Assembly: GCA_030998015.1 (NCBI GenBank)
Contig: JARWMV010000061.1
Span: 24,671 to 88,670, forward strand
Reading direction: 5' to 3'
DNA length: 64,000 bases
Source of the DNA: Ceratorhiza oryzae-sativae
Lineage: Eukaryota > Basidiomycota > Agaricomycetes > Cantharellales > Ceratobasidiaceae
Shown: positions 1 to 11,664 of the stretch, one piece after another
Layout: the number at the start of each line of letters is the position of its first letter
Numbering within the stretch: position 1 is the stretch's first letter
Made by a program: the position numbers and the translations under genes
Notes under the pieces: generated by a model
What the model was told of the DNA's origin: nothing
Seen by the model: only the letters and a program-made list of their open reading frames with translations
The model's database searches: none

Positions 1-2213
1 AATGTATGTATTCTATCCGCTTAACGGCTATTTATGCGCTTTGATAGACTTGTAACATTACTCCAGCGCAATATTCGACCTATCCTTGGAGAATGGGTGC
101 GTCGCATGTCTCCCACTGCACATGTGGCTATCTTTTCAAATTAACATCACATGACTTTAGCTTGTGAGCTGCCCTAGCTCACTCGACTCGCGACCTGTTT
201 GACATATTTATGGTTGTTTTCGATGGCTTTCAGGTCGTGAGTACTTGGAGATCCTTGATCCTCATAGCAAATACCATCTGTGAATTTAGGATGTACGTGG
301 GAGCCATTCGTCATATTTATCTTGACTAACGTTACGTACGAAAGAGGGTACGTGTTCTAGCCGGCTTGATCATGCCGTTCCAACAGTCCATCGGTGACAT
401 CTGTAGCGTGTGAGTGTCATTTGTTTCCTTGGCCGGCGACGTGTTCAAATACTTCTTTGTATAGCCGGTAGGTATTGTGAATGGTTCTGGTCTGTTTGTC
501 TACTCAAACGGCAGGGTGTACGGCTTGTTATTCTATAGAAAGTAAGTGGCCCTTGGGTGCGCTGAATCTTATCGAAATCCCATGGCTTACTTTGTTTTAG
601 GGCGTAAGTCGACCCACTGTTGGACAGGCCCTTAATCTGACGCTGCTGACCCCTTGATGGATACGATAGACAGTATGTGTTGTCCCATAGTTCTTCTTAC
701 ATTTCGCTCAAGGGACATGTCCCGCTTTTTTACAGATGGTAAGTACACTCGCTGTTGGAGGCATACAAGCATCTCATGAAGGATTTCTGCCATCATTAGC
801 TCGTGAGTATCTGGTTCCTTGTGAGCTCTTGAAACACCCTGCTTATATGCAATGTCATTCCAACAGTGGGTAAGTAATTTTTGTTGCCTGTCTATTCATG
901 ACTAAACGAAAACACTGTGTACAGGATGTGAGTCGCTTTGGTCTTTTCTAACAATTAACTCGCTCAATCGATGGAGGTTCCAGGATGTGAGTGGTTCGAT
1001 GCTCGCTTACCGAGTTGGATTTAAGTCTTGTCATATAGAAAGTAAGGGAATTTATGGGCGACCCGAATGAGCACTGATAAAAAGCGCTCTTCGTGTTCTC
1101 AGCGTGTAAGCGGCCAAGTTGCCCTGTTTTCTCATCTGACGAATCGTTCTAGGATGTAAGCCGGTATTCTATCGACTCCTCGAGCTCTTACGTTCAATTT
1201 GTTGCTTCAACCTAGCTTGTATGTGAATTGCCCTCATTTTTAGATTTATTTGTCGATGACAGGCGCTAGTTTGTGAGCTACCTTTGGATTAACGGACCAG
1301 TAGTGCTGAAGTAGGATTAATCATATCACACATGCGGTAGTTCGTAAGTCAGCTTCGAACTTCCTGCTGTGCTATTGATTTACCTGGCAATTCGCCGATA
1401 GTTTGTAAGTCTGTTTGGCTTTTAAGTAAGATTAAAAATGACAATTGACGTTGTGCCGACTCGCAGAAGGTGATACTATTTGCGCGCAATGATTGATTGT
1501 GGGACTGACGGATTCGACCTTACAATCCGATGCCCTCATTCAGCAAGTAAGCAGAATTTCTAGAAATTATGTCCAGAGTGACTGGAACTTACCTTTTCAT
1601 TTCGTAGGATGTATGTTTGGATATAGCCTGGCCATGCTCAATCGCTTACCATAGCCGATACCATAAAATAATCTATATATAGCTTGTGAGGCCTCCCCGA
1701 TTCTTCTCGAATTTGGTTGATTGATTTTTTTCTAGGACGTAAGTTGCCAAACCCCTACAGCGTCTAAGCCACGGCTGAGCTTTATCTTAACTAGTCGGTA
1801 AGCCTACTTACCATCGGTGCGTAGGCGGCTGGCTGAGGATGCCGGCTCCTCACATATATAGTCCGTGAGTAACCCGAAAAAATAGTGGTGCTGATTTGAA
1901 GTGCATGATTGTCACGTTAATATATGCAGGAAGTGAGTACGATTTATTAAATTGATTATATGCGCTATATACACGTACTCGAATAGATGGTACGTCTTAT
2001 TGCGGTGAGAATGATCCCATACTTTGACTGTGCAAATAACCCCTAGGAGGTAAGCCTATCATTGCAGCATATACTCGGAAATCCTAATGCTGCGAAATTT
2101 TGCAGGTGGGCCAGAGCCAGTACACCATCCGATCATTAGCCAAACTCTTTTCTAGGATGTAAGTTCCATCGTTCGTTCCTTCTATATTGGGCATATATTC
2201 ATGGCGCTGTCAG
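1..2213 (+). other. Array of 32 consecutive 3-nt (single-codon) microexons
   Basis: The pattern AG, any three bases, then GTRAGN or a close variant recurs along 2 kb. Exon starts: 161, 234, 290, 345, 407, 465, 539, 601, 670, 736, 800, 867, 925, 984, 1039, 1103, 1153, 1216, 1270, 1341, 1402, 1467, 1544, 1608, 1683, 1736, 1795, 1862, 1930, 1987, 2047, 2156. None of the 32 triplets is a stop. Intervening introns are 47-74 nt except one of 106 nt (2050-2155). Many have CTRAY-like branch points 10-30 nt before the AG, for example CTAAC at 326-330 and CTGAC at 1136-1140. Intron sequences are not repeats of each other. The run begins after a 30-nt exon (67-96, ten codons, open) and ends in a 54-nt exon (2214-2267, 18 codons, open). 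Both are phase 0 and in frame with the kinase domain. AAT at 1-3 followed by GTATGT suggests it continues left of the window. Confidence 0.85.
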
Positions 2214-3608
2214 TTTCTTCGCACGCACCCGGTCTATCGCAAGCCAATCCATATTCCATCGAATCTCGTAAGAACTCGAGTTTTTCCTAGTACTGACTGA
2301 CTACATTTGCACAGGCTGTTTCCGACATGGTGGCCTACTTGACTAAGCACGCCGGTATTGCTGACCTCACAGCTGAATTGACGAAGTGGCAGACTCCTGA
2401 CTACCCAACTGCCACGGGCGGGCAAGGCAATATCTATCTTGGGACCAAGCCAGGAGGTAGCTTGTTTGCTATAAAATGCATCACCCAGGCCGATGAGAAA
2501 TATGCCAAAGTAGCTAGACCAGTGTTTTTGTTGCAAGTTACTCAACTTCCATTTCTAGCATACTGCTCGGGAATTAAGCACTTGGGCCAAGCTTAAACAC
2601 CCAAATGTTTTGGAGCTATCCGGACTGGCGATGTTTCGCGGTCGGCTAGCAATGGTATCTCCGTGGATGGAAGGTGGCAGCGTCAAGGCTGTTTTGAAGA
2701 ACAATCCTTCGATGGATCCTTATGCTATGGTAAGGGTTACAGTGTATTCCACTTGCGATTTTGATTCATTCTTCGCAGTGCGAACAGCTTGTTGCAGTAA
2801 TCAGTTATTTGCACCATCGGAATGTGGTACGTACAATGATTTTAAATATTAAGCTAGACCGCTCTTACCTTGGGTGATCAGATTCACGGAGATATAAAAG
2901 GAGTAAGTGTTGGCCTTGCTTCTAGTGTTCGATTGAAGACGACTTAGCTATGGCAGGACAATCTGCTCATGGGCCCTGATGGTAACCTCAAGTTGACCGA
3001 CTTTGGACTCACTGTTATGCACGACAAAACTTTGCAATTCAGTGAAACCGATCCGGCTGGCGGCACATTCCGCTGGATGGAACGTGTTGTTTACTCTTTG
3101 TTATTTTTGAGACTAACCGGTTATCCATACAGGCCCCAGAGTTATATCTCGAAGGAGCTGAGATCTCGAAAGAGGGAGATATGTATGCGGTTGGCATGGT
3201 AGGTACCTCTGTTCGGAATTTACTTCTAATGATTCTTGTTGTTCAATTTATTGACTCATTGTGCAGACCATGCTCGTAAGAAAGAGTTTAACAGCGGGGC
3301 CAATGATGTACTAATCTTTCCTAGGAAATAATCACGGGCGACATTCCGTTCCGCGAGATTCGGTCTACCATAGCTGTCATTAAAGCCGTCAGTGAAGAGA
3401 AACTGACCCCCAATATTTCGGAACTGGAAAAGAAGCCCGTCTCCCCTCGGGCATACGTTATGATTGCCGCTATGCATCGTTGCTGGCGAACTGACCCGAA
3501 GGAACGAGCGACTGCAGAGGAGATCGGTAACCTGGTATGGTCGGACCTACTCTTCCCATGAATATCTCGCTGAATTGAATCTAGCTGAAGCATATGGGCA
3601 AGTTTTAG
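1..3608 (+). CDS. TKL-type protein kinase, multi-microexon gene, 5' end outside window
   Basis: Spliced model: 1-3, 67-96, 32 single-codon exons (161 to 2158), 2214-2267, 2315-2509, 2559-2729, 2779-2826, 2882-2902, 2957-3085, 3133-3198, 3267-3275, 3325-3534, 3585-3608 (stop TAG). Every exon length is a multiple of three and every intron is phase 0, giving about 351 visible residues. Kinase landmarks are all present: glycine loop GGQGNIYLG (near 2417), AIK lysine (2474), ARELSTW helix C glutamate after 2559, catalytic loop HGDIKG (2885), DFG (2999), APE at the start of exon 3133, DMYAVGM, and a CWRTDPKERAT C-lobe. HGD replaces the usual HRD, as in many fungal TKL-like kinases. It should be a catalytically competent Ser/Thr or dual-specificity kinase; the substrate is unknown. 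The N-terminal microexon-coded stretch has no domain I recognise. The kinase call is firm; individual splice sites are predictions. Confidence 0.85.
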
Positions 3609-4092
3609 CTTGGGGGCATTGGATCATGTAGAAATATGGTGAATGGGAATGAGATTCAGGATGAACCCGGTTAATATCTGAGTGGAATTCTGTATAGAGG
3701 GTGATGATTCGATTATCCTCGGGTTTTTGAACTGCTCTACGCCTATGCATGCGCTGTGCGTACGAAGAGCGTTAGCGTCCAGTAACATAAGCTGCTCTGA
3801 CAGCGCCTGGCGCTTCTCGCGATCAGGCAATCAACGACCCTCATCACTCTTCTTTGCTCGTGCGAGACTATCTCAACCAAAGGTGGTATTCAATTGATAT
3901 ATCAAGCAGCGTCGAAATCAACGGCTCATCTAAAAACGAGAAGACTACGAAGAGCTTGCAGCCCATTCTTGCCAGATTTACCGGCCTTTATCCTCCTCTA
4001 CCTGAAGACGACCGTGCTACGGCCTCGGGTCTTTTGCATATTTCCGTATATCTCGCTTTCATATTCTTCAACTTTGATTCAATTTGCCGAGC
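3609..4092. other. Intergenic spacer between kinase and MYND genes
   Basis: This 484 bp stretch lies between the kinase stop and the ATG of the next plus-strand gene. Short frames here have no recognisable product. It should hold the kinase 3' UTR and the next promoter. I see no clear TATA box or repeat. Confidence 0.4.
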
Positions 4093-7000
4093 ATGTCGCA
4101 CCCAATAGTGTGGATGTTCGACACAATGTTTTATCCCCTCGGGAATACGCCTGCATTGTGTCTTACCCAAGATCTTTCGCCCGAGCAAGACGCAGAGATT
4201 CTTCTGCTTGGGTGTGGAGATCCTCGTAATCTCTTGTACACCCTATACGTGGACCTTACGACCAAAGGTATGGATCTTCCTCTTGGTCAGAGGGCAAAGT
4301 ACTCATGAGCGGAATCCAGATAATCGAAAAATTGATGCCACATGTTGTGATATGGAACCGGCTGTGCTTGGTATACCACATTTTTAAATAGATCTTCCTT
4401 CCTACTTAAATTTCTTCTACTAGCCCGCAATGGTCTTCTGTTTGCGTTGATAGAACAAGACGTGGCCGCTTCGTGTTTATGGGACATATTTTTTCATTTC
4501 AAAATCAACAAGTCTGTAGCTTCTCAGTTGACAGCTACCGCTAGTAAGCTCTCGGAGGCTTCAACGACAATTGAAGATTGGAAGCGGTCTAAATGGAGCT
4601 CTTACATGAAGCCGGTCGACCTGCAGACGCTCTCTGCACTTCGTCGGCACTGGAAATTCTACGCAACCTTTTTTGAATTGCCTCCTAGCAAGATAGACGG
4701 ATTTCGCCGAGAGCACTCCCAGCTTTCAAAGCGATTCACGGACACGATGGGGCAGAACGCTGGTATCGGTCGATCTGCTGGGATATTCTGGGCTGATGCC
4801 ATGACTCCCATGGCCAAATTATTCGAGCAGTATTGGGACAATGGCACTACATTTATCTCTCCCGATGATATCAAGTCAGCGACAGAGCTCAATCCAACAT
4901 TCGGATACTCTATGTCGGGCGAGAGGTTTAAACCACACTACGGAACTTTCCCTCAGGGTTTCCATTTTGCCCCTGCTTTTGCCCCCGTTTTATCGAGCTC
5001 AAATAACCCGGCAAACTCCGACGAAGGCGATATCATCCCAGTCGCCAAGCAGCAGTTTTCTGATTACTGCCAAGCCTTTCGGAGAGCGCGATCAGCGAAC
5101 TCGATTACGATTCGCTTCTTCTCGGGTGAAGCCACAACGTTTTGTCGCGCGTTAGATATCTACTCGAAGACTGGCCAGGCCAAAACGGGAATATTTACCT
5201 GCCAGTGGCGTGCCTCAGAGATAGATTTCAGTGATTGCATGCCCATGCCTCTGGAATTTGACGTAGTCGATACGTCCAATTTGCTCGATCATCTGGGCCC
5301 CTTGAACGTACTTATCACCACCCAACCTCTACTCAAAAAACGGCCTGCGTCCCAGTCTGTTTTGTACATGGAAGCTCTCCTCCCTTCGGGCAAGGATGCA
5401 ACTCAATCCCTCTCGGACCGCTTTTGCGCAGACGTCCCTACAATCGCTATATTATTTGGTCTCGCGCCTCGAGCGTATCTTTCTGCTTTCACTACCCAGT
5501 CTAATGTCCACGAGATCATCGTCTCGGCCGCTTTCAAGCAGATCAGCCAGTACCACGAGCGTGTCGCTTGGGTTAGTCCGGCGTCTGGGAACCCAAATTT
5601 CTCTGAGACTGGGCCAGTCTCGTTGAATGCGGTTGACCTTTCAAACTTATTGTTAGGTATATACGTCAAAATGTTCAAGGATGAGCAAATCACCCCGGAG
5701 TTGAGGGCCAACCCTACCGCGGCAGCCGCGCGAGAAATGTCTCAGGCACATTACCATCGCGAGTCCTTTGCGCTCCTACTTCGCCTTGTTAGAAACCGAG
5801 TTCAGATGTCTCAGGAAGATTGGGAGGAGATGGTCAACAGGCTTCTCAGCTTGATCACCAGCAATAAGGAAAGTATGCTAGAGATGGACCATTATCAGGA
5901 CCTCTGCCTCCAACTTCACTTGTACGGGCTGTTCACGGTCTCTTCGCTTCATCCCAACTGGCAGCTGGTGCCCCGAGTCGGAGTTGCCAATCTCGACATT
6001 TTCGAAGGGTGGGATGATATTCCGCCCGTAGTCTGCGTAGTGGCCACTATTCCTAGGAAAAGCCTTGGGGCACTTATGAATGAAAGCGCTGGAAGCCCGC
6101 GATTCCAAATGAACATGATGGGCGGCAGCTCTTATCATAACAATTACTCCTCCTTGCACGGTATTTGGGGTACCTGCGTTCGGAACTCTAACGACTCAAG
6201 CGTGGTTTCAATCGAAGAGGATCCAGAAGGTATTCATGGAACATCCGATTTGGTTGTTTCTTTCTGGGCTTCCCCCTATCTGCTGGTCACCGCGAACACC
6301 ACCGTTTGTTTTGCGCTTCGACCCAACCCTTTCACTATATCTCAGTTTATGCGTAAACTTGGGGTGAACATGGTGATATTCAAAGCGAGTCTCGAGGACA
6401 GGAAATATGTCACGATTATGCGAAATCGGCCGATGGGCGGCTCTGCTGTTCAGCGAGTTTCTCAACTCGGATTAGGACTTTCTCTGCCGCAGCCCGACCC
6501 GAAGAACGTGTCGCTCCAAATAATTACAGTCAAGGAGGAAAGAACGAAGTTTACATACAACGTCGCATCAATAATAGCAAAACTATCTATTGTCTCTCCT
6601 GGCGAGCAGATTGAGCTCTTAAACGGGGCATCGGTATCTGCGAAACAGATATCACCTTGTGCTATGGAGGTTTCAGTTGGCGATTTTCGGCATGATGTAG
6701 CCTTTCCGTATCCGATAAACGGAGCCGGCCATCGCTTGCGTGTTGCGCGAAAATCGCATTATATCGAGGTGAACTCTCCATGAAGCTCCTTTCAAGTTAC
6801 ATGGCACCTAATCTATTGCGTAGGTGATTTCAAATGTGGCAGCACCAATTGGGCCTGGAGGGTATTCCCTAAACACATTCCCTATCCTTGGATATGGTTC
6901 ATATACACCTTGGAACATCCACCACATCAACCTAGATCGAATGCCGCTCCTCGATTTCAAATACAAAAAGAAACTTGAATGGCTGAAGACCCACTGCATG

Positions 7001-7822
7001 TTCCAGCTCTCCGATCGGGAGCGCGCCTTGAGCGAAGCAGCCAAGAACAAGCCGGAGAACGTGATGGTTCAAGTCAAGGAAAGCATATACACAATGTTTA
7101 CGCATTGCTCTGGACTGGAAGGGGGCCCTACTAAAGCCTTTTGCTTCTGCGAACCTTCGGGGAACCTCGGGGTGTACACTGTCGCTTTGGTCGCTGGTAC
7201 GCGCCTAGATCTGGCATCCTCAACCGTTGTGCTCGACGCCGCTATCGTGCCCCTATCCCTCGCTAAAATGCCTACCCTTTTACCTGGGATTCAATCCCTC
7301 CACTCGAGGGGCAAAGAAGTGGAACAGCTGATAACTCATGGTGCCGAGGTTGTAGCATGGAAACATCTTTTGCCGGCACTAGTCGAACGGTGCCGCACAT
7401 GGTCGCATACTCCTAATTGTGAATACTTGGCCGAAAACGACATTCCACTCACTATGGAACCATCCCTTAGCCCGATTTGTACATGTGGGCAAGGGATCGG
7501 CTTCAACTCTACAGAATGGAACGTTTCGTGGTGGCAAGGACTTCTTCCGCATGCAACGCGAGTCGCGATTTCACCCATATTCGCAGTATCGTACCTCGAA
7601 CGTGTCGGAGGAGATTTATTAGATTTGACTTCGTCTCCCAGCTCTAGGGGCAGCGGGGGCTCCGCAACACGAAAATCAAGCACAGCTTGTTGGTCCTGTG
7701 GTGGGCCAGGGCGACCGAACCTGTCAGTTTGCGGCAAGTGCAAGAAGGCACGATATTGCTCAGCTGATTGTCAGCGGAAAGATTGGAAAGATGGGCATAA
7801 GACAAAGTGTCGATCCTTTTGA
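4093..7822 (+). CDS. Fungal MYND zinc-finger protein with DUF4470-like N terminus
   Basis: Model: join 4093-4248, 4310-4370, 4424-6768, 6824-7822, total 1186 residues. The N terminus carries LLLGCGDPRNLLYTLY, then DATCCDMEPAVLARNGLL split by the intron at 4371-4423; these match the DUF4470-type domain often fused to MYND fingers in basidiomycetes. The last ~45 residues form a MYND finger (CWSCGG, CGKCKKARYCSADCQ, a final H and C), ending CRSF at 7822. The stop at 6781 is bypassed by a phase 0 intron (6769-6823, GTGAAC to GTAG) that joins two frames cleanly. ATG 4093 is chosen because the conserved N-terminal motif follows directly. MYND fingers bind proline-rich peptides, so an adaptor or regulatory role is likely; no catalytic domain was seen. 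The first intron (4249-4309) has a weak GTGGAC donor and is the least certain junction. Confidence 0.82.
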
Positions 7823-8970
7823 TTTGCAACTGGAGCACGTATATGTCCCTAGAACACAACCAAATTTACTTGATTCACGCTTTGTTCAATATGGTGCTTA
7901 ATCAGCAATTTAAATGTTGTTGCAGAAAACCAGATGACGGCCTTATGCAGAGTTCCATGCGATCATTAATGCTCCCGAAATGTACCACTCTTCAATATGC
8001 AGGAGCTCTTGCAGTCTGAGATTCGTGGTTCCCGGGGCAGAACGGTGGCCTCGAGGAAAGCTTTTGCATTTCTGACTAATCCAAGGGCGACTGATCGACG
8101 CATTGCGTGATTGATGACCGAAGCATCAAGTTCCCCCGGGATCACACTAGAAGTAATCCACTCGAACCTATTGGCTGAGCAATATATTTGTGGATTTCGG
8201 GCTGTCGACGAGTGATATCTGGGGATATTTATCGTATCAGAAACCTCTACGCACCATGACACCAGTCCCGGCCGTAAACACGCCACCCGGAACATCCAAA
8301 TGACGTATTTCAAAGTCTAGCTGGGCCATCATCAGGTCACGGTAAATCCTCTGGAAACCTGAGTGTCCAGGAACACTTGCTCCGCTTGCTGCTATTTATA
8401 ATCTGGCATATCGGGGTGATCTCCGCTTCGTGGCGGCTGTCTCACAAAGGTTCAAGGAAAGCACGCCAGTTGGTCTCGGCAAATCCTGTGCATAGAGAAG
8501 TGACCGACTCACACGCTGATTCATTCCGAGAATCAGCGAAATCATCCCACTCGGGCTGAGCATGACTTCCGTCTTCTCGGTTGAAAAATCACAGCGAATG
8601 CCGGGCATACAATTTTTACCTCAAATTCGTTTTGTTCGGCTCAAAATTCATAATCCTGTCTTAAACGTCAAGCCCAATTTACGTCTGGCAGGGATCAGGC
8701 ACTCCGGGCGAGACCGGTATTTACTAGTGGCGGCCCCTTTTCCGGATGTGAGGCGTTTTCCATATCCCGAGCTCGATCTAGTCAGGAACACATCGTGAAC
8801 AGGGCGGCCCAGCTTCAAACGGCGATCTACTTACAAATGCGGGACATTCTAGATGCCAATGAGCGCCGACCTGTCCAACACTTTAATCTCGTCAAGTTCC
8901 TCTTTCCGAACTATATATTGGAGGGGATGATAGCTTCCGGTTGAAGTGGCAGACACCCCCTCCCCTCGCG
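7823..8970. other. Spacer containing the left end of segmental duplication copy 1
   Basis: From about 7905 the sequence matches 22643 onward in copy 2, with many substitutions. Both copies keep a short minus-strand segment (around 8000-8100 and 22740-22830) that reads RRSVALG, then LEATV and EPRISD in one frame. It is probably an exon of a decayed gene that I cannot name. The last ~150 bp before ATG 8971 is well conserved between copies and is the likely promoter/leader. Confidence 0.4.
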
Positions 8971-10722
8971 ATGACCCCCGTGTACTGCACTCCACGTTTT
9001 ACCCTCTACACATTGGTCTGGGCTTCTTATGCGATGAGCCAGGCTGCAATTCGTGTCGACGACTCGAACGTTTACAGTGCTACGCACCCCACTGGTATTC
9101 AGTACAGTAAGACTGGCTGGAGTACTGTCACGACTGGCGATGCCACTCAGAGATACCAGGGTACATATACTGAGAGCCGGACATACGGCTCACAAGCCTG
9201 GTTCGCCTTCCGAGGTGGGCACCCATGATCAGAGTGCTTGCACAGTTGCTAAATCCCCCGTTCGGATTCAGGCAGCTCTATCGCTTACTATGCTGATAAA
9301 TCCGCTGGATTCGGTGCCGTCACGCTTTCGCTCGATGGATCGGAGAATATCAACGTGAACTGGACAAACACTGGAGTGAACACATTGTATCAACAGAACA
9401 TCTGGTTCGCTGGAGGTTTGGGCCCTGGCGATCACATGATCGTGCTCGGTAACACAAACGTAAACAATGCCTCAATAGGCCTGGACTATTTTGAGTAAGG
9501 AGCCTGGTATCTCGGTGAATGAGGCTTTCTCATATCCCATTAGGATCACTCCACCAACTGATGGCGATATTAGACCACAGGGTTACGGACCGTGAGTTAT
9601 TCTTTAATTTTAGATTCTTTATCTCGCTACTCAACTGAGCTCCAGCGGCGCGACCAACGTCCCCTCTGCTGCGATACTCGTCGACAACGAAAGTAACGAA
9701 GTGAGCTACTCGGGCTCTGCATGGGATACATGGGTAAGAGATTGATCAGCTCTATGATATAGAACTGAAACATGTGCTCGGTCAGCGTACCAGCGCAAAC
9801 GCTTCAACTCAAGTCATGTACTATAACCGCACGGAGCACTGTGCTATCACACCTGGAGCCATCGCCACGTTTACCTTCAACGGAACGGCCTTGTGGTATT
9901 TTGTCGACGATTTTGCCGGCAACTCCAGGGTCCAATTTAGTGTTGACGGAGGGCCCGGGCAAATAGTCGATACTGCGACTAATGGACACATATGGGTATG
10001 CCTTGATACCACTTTTGTAGGGTTCTCTGACTGGCATTCCTTGTCCATAGACTACTCAGAAATTATTGTGGAATGTCACTGGCTTGACTGCCCAGCCTCA
10101 TACTGTTACCATGACCCATGTGGGCGCAAGCGGGGACTATGCTTGCATTGATTTCTTCATGTATCTACCAAGGTGTGTTTGCCGCATACAGCTTTACCTT
10201 GTGTAATCTAACCCAGATTTTTAAGTTCGGCAAGCACAATCACTCCGACTCCTTCGGCTTCGGCTTCGGCTTCCGCAACTCCGACGACTGTTCCAACGTC
10301 ATCTAAATCTACCCCAGTAGCGGCCATAGCTGGAGGTGTCGCTGGAGGAGCTGTTTTCCTTTTGCTCCTGGCTGGGCTGGTCTTGTGTTATCGGGCACGC
10401 AAGCCCCGTGGGCCTAACGGTCCGCACCACGAGACATATGGCGGAGAGACAGCCTACCATAACAAGCCGGTTGACTCGACATATCCGAGTAATAATCCTG
10501 GCCGTGGCTCGGGACTGGAGCAGGATCGGTATAACCCGTATGGGAACATGGTAGGCCTGGTAGTATTTAGCTCGATCTTGCCCTACGCTAACATGTTACC
10601 TAGGCAGAACAAACCTCAATGACTCAAAGTAAGCAATACGAGTTCATCATTTAAGATTATGCTCATTTAAATTAGCTGCATGGACGGGTACGACCTATCA
10701 TGGGCACCCAGAAGTGCAATGA
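8971..10722 (+). CDS. Secreted/single-pass membrane protein with two beta-sandwich-like repeats (paralogue 1)
   Basis: Nine exons: 8971-9214, 9272-9494, 9544-9591, 9646-9733, 9786-9995, 10051-10172, 10226-10550, 10604-10628, 10676-10722; 443 residues. It has an N-terminal signal-like stretch, an ectodomain with two related halves (VDDSNVYS, then ILVDNESNEVSYSGSAW), N-glycosylation sequons, and a linker rich in Thr, Pro, Ser and Ala. One transmembrane helix (VAAIAGGVAGGAVFLLLL onward, about residue 335) is followed by a basic YRARK stop-transfer and a ~75-residue cytoplasmic tail. This is a common Agaricomycete architecture: carbohydrate-binding-like ectodomain, helix, tail. A cell-surface sensor or adhesin role is inferred. 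Exon lengths equal those of the paralogue at 23667 except exon 7, 12 bp longer here. That conservation across indels supports the model strongly. Confidence 0.82.
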
Positions 10723-11180
10723 AGGATATTGCACTCAATAGCCTCGTATGGTTATTGTACAACGTGCCTCATACATTCCTGGGTTTCAGCTTTTGTCGGG
10801 TTGTGAATGTGTTTCCTGTTTCGGAGTTGACGATAGTGTACTATTTAATGACCAACGATTCAAGCGCCTTTTCTGCGATGGGGATGTTCATTTTGACAAT
10901 GCGCTACCGATGGACGAGCTCAGGCTCACAGCGGTCAATAGGTCCAACCCTATCCCAAGCTCAGCCGAGAGGGGGGGACTGTAGCATTGTCCCTTTATGG
11001 TTCTGATGTGGATTTGTTGGCTCTCCACTGGCGCAGAGCGCTGAATCGGCGGTTCGAATCGTGCGTAGGTGTACGAATTGTCCGTCGCCACGATAACGCT
11101 CCGCTGGCTGGAGATAAAAAGATCTCTCCCTCCTGCTCACCTCTCGAGAAAGTTGAAATAATAAACAAACAGCACAAGGT
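10723..11180. other. Intergenic spacer, copy 1
   Basis: Collinear with parts of 25410-26809, but about 0.9 kb shorter: copy 2 has extra sequence around 25525-26415. No coding potential was recognised. The leader of the mannosyltransferase pseudogene lies at the right end. Confidence 0.4.
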
Positions 11181-11664
11181 ATTTCATCTCTCCGGATATT
11201 CGGCTACGTCTTGCTTTGGTTTGCGTTACGATTCTTGCTCAAGTCTTGGGACCCCAAGTCCCGGCGTTTGATACCTGACACTTCATCAAGACCCACTATC
11301 ACCAAGGCCATAATTATCAGCTTATTCTTGATGATAACCATTTTCGCTTATTGTTCTCGGCGGGATCTTTCATCAGGTTCAGAGCGGGGTCATTCTTTTT
11401 TCAAGCCTCAGCGTGTAGATTCTGCTGGTCGAAGATGAGACACACTCCACTATCAATCCACAGCACTCAGTGGCTTCGATTTATATGAGCATCAGTATGC
11501 ATTTCCACCCGGCGTCCCCATTATCTTGCGTGTCGTCCATCTCGGAAATCAAGGTTTTCTGGCTGTAGTTCAATCCACTTGGATGAAAGACCATTCAGGT
11601 GTATACCTGATCTCCTGGATTTTTGTGACTCTCAAAATCAAAGCCCTACTGATTGGCCTTTTCT

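Noticed and set aside
46..57. AG-ACTT-GTAACA as a further microexon
   Set aside because: Four bases break the phase, and the intron 4-66 leading to the open 30-nt exon explains the region better.
513..523. Extra AG-GGT-GTACGG unit inside the intron 468-538
   Set aside because: Using it would leave a 21-nt intron (518-538), too short for the spliceosome; the flanking intron 468-538 is normal in size.
1..2230. Microexon array as a tandem DNA repeat or protein-binding array
   Set aside because: The sequences between units are unrelated and vary in length; only the splice-site consensus recurs, and frames join at both ends.
2234..2545. Minus-strand 103-codon frame opposite the kinase
   Set aside because: Overlaps the coding kinase exons antisense and has no domain; a shadow frame. 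The same applies to most short frames opposite gag and pol.
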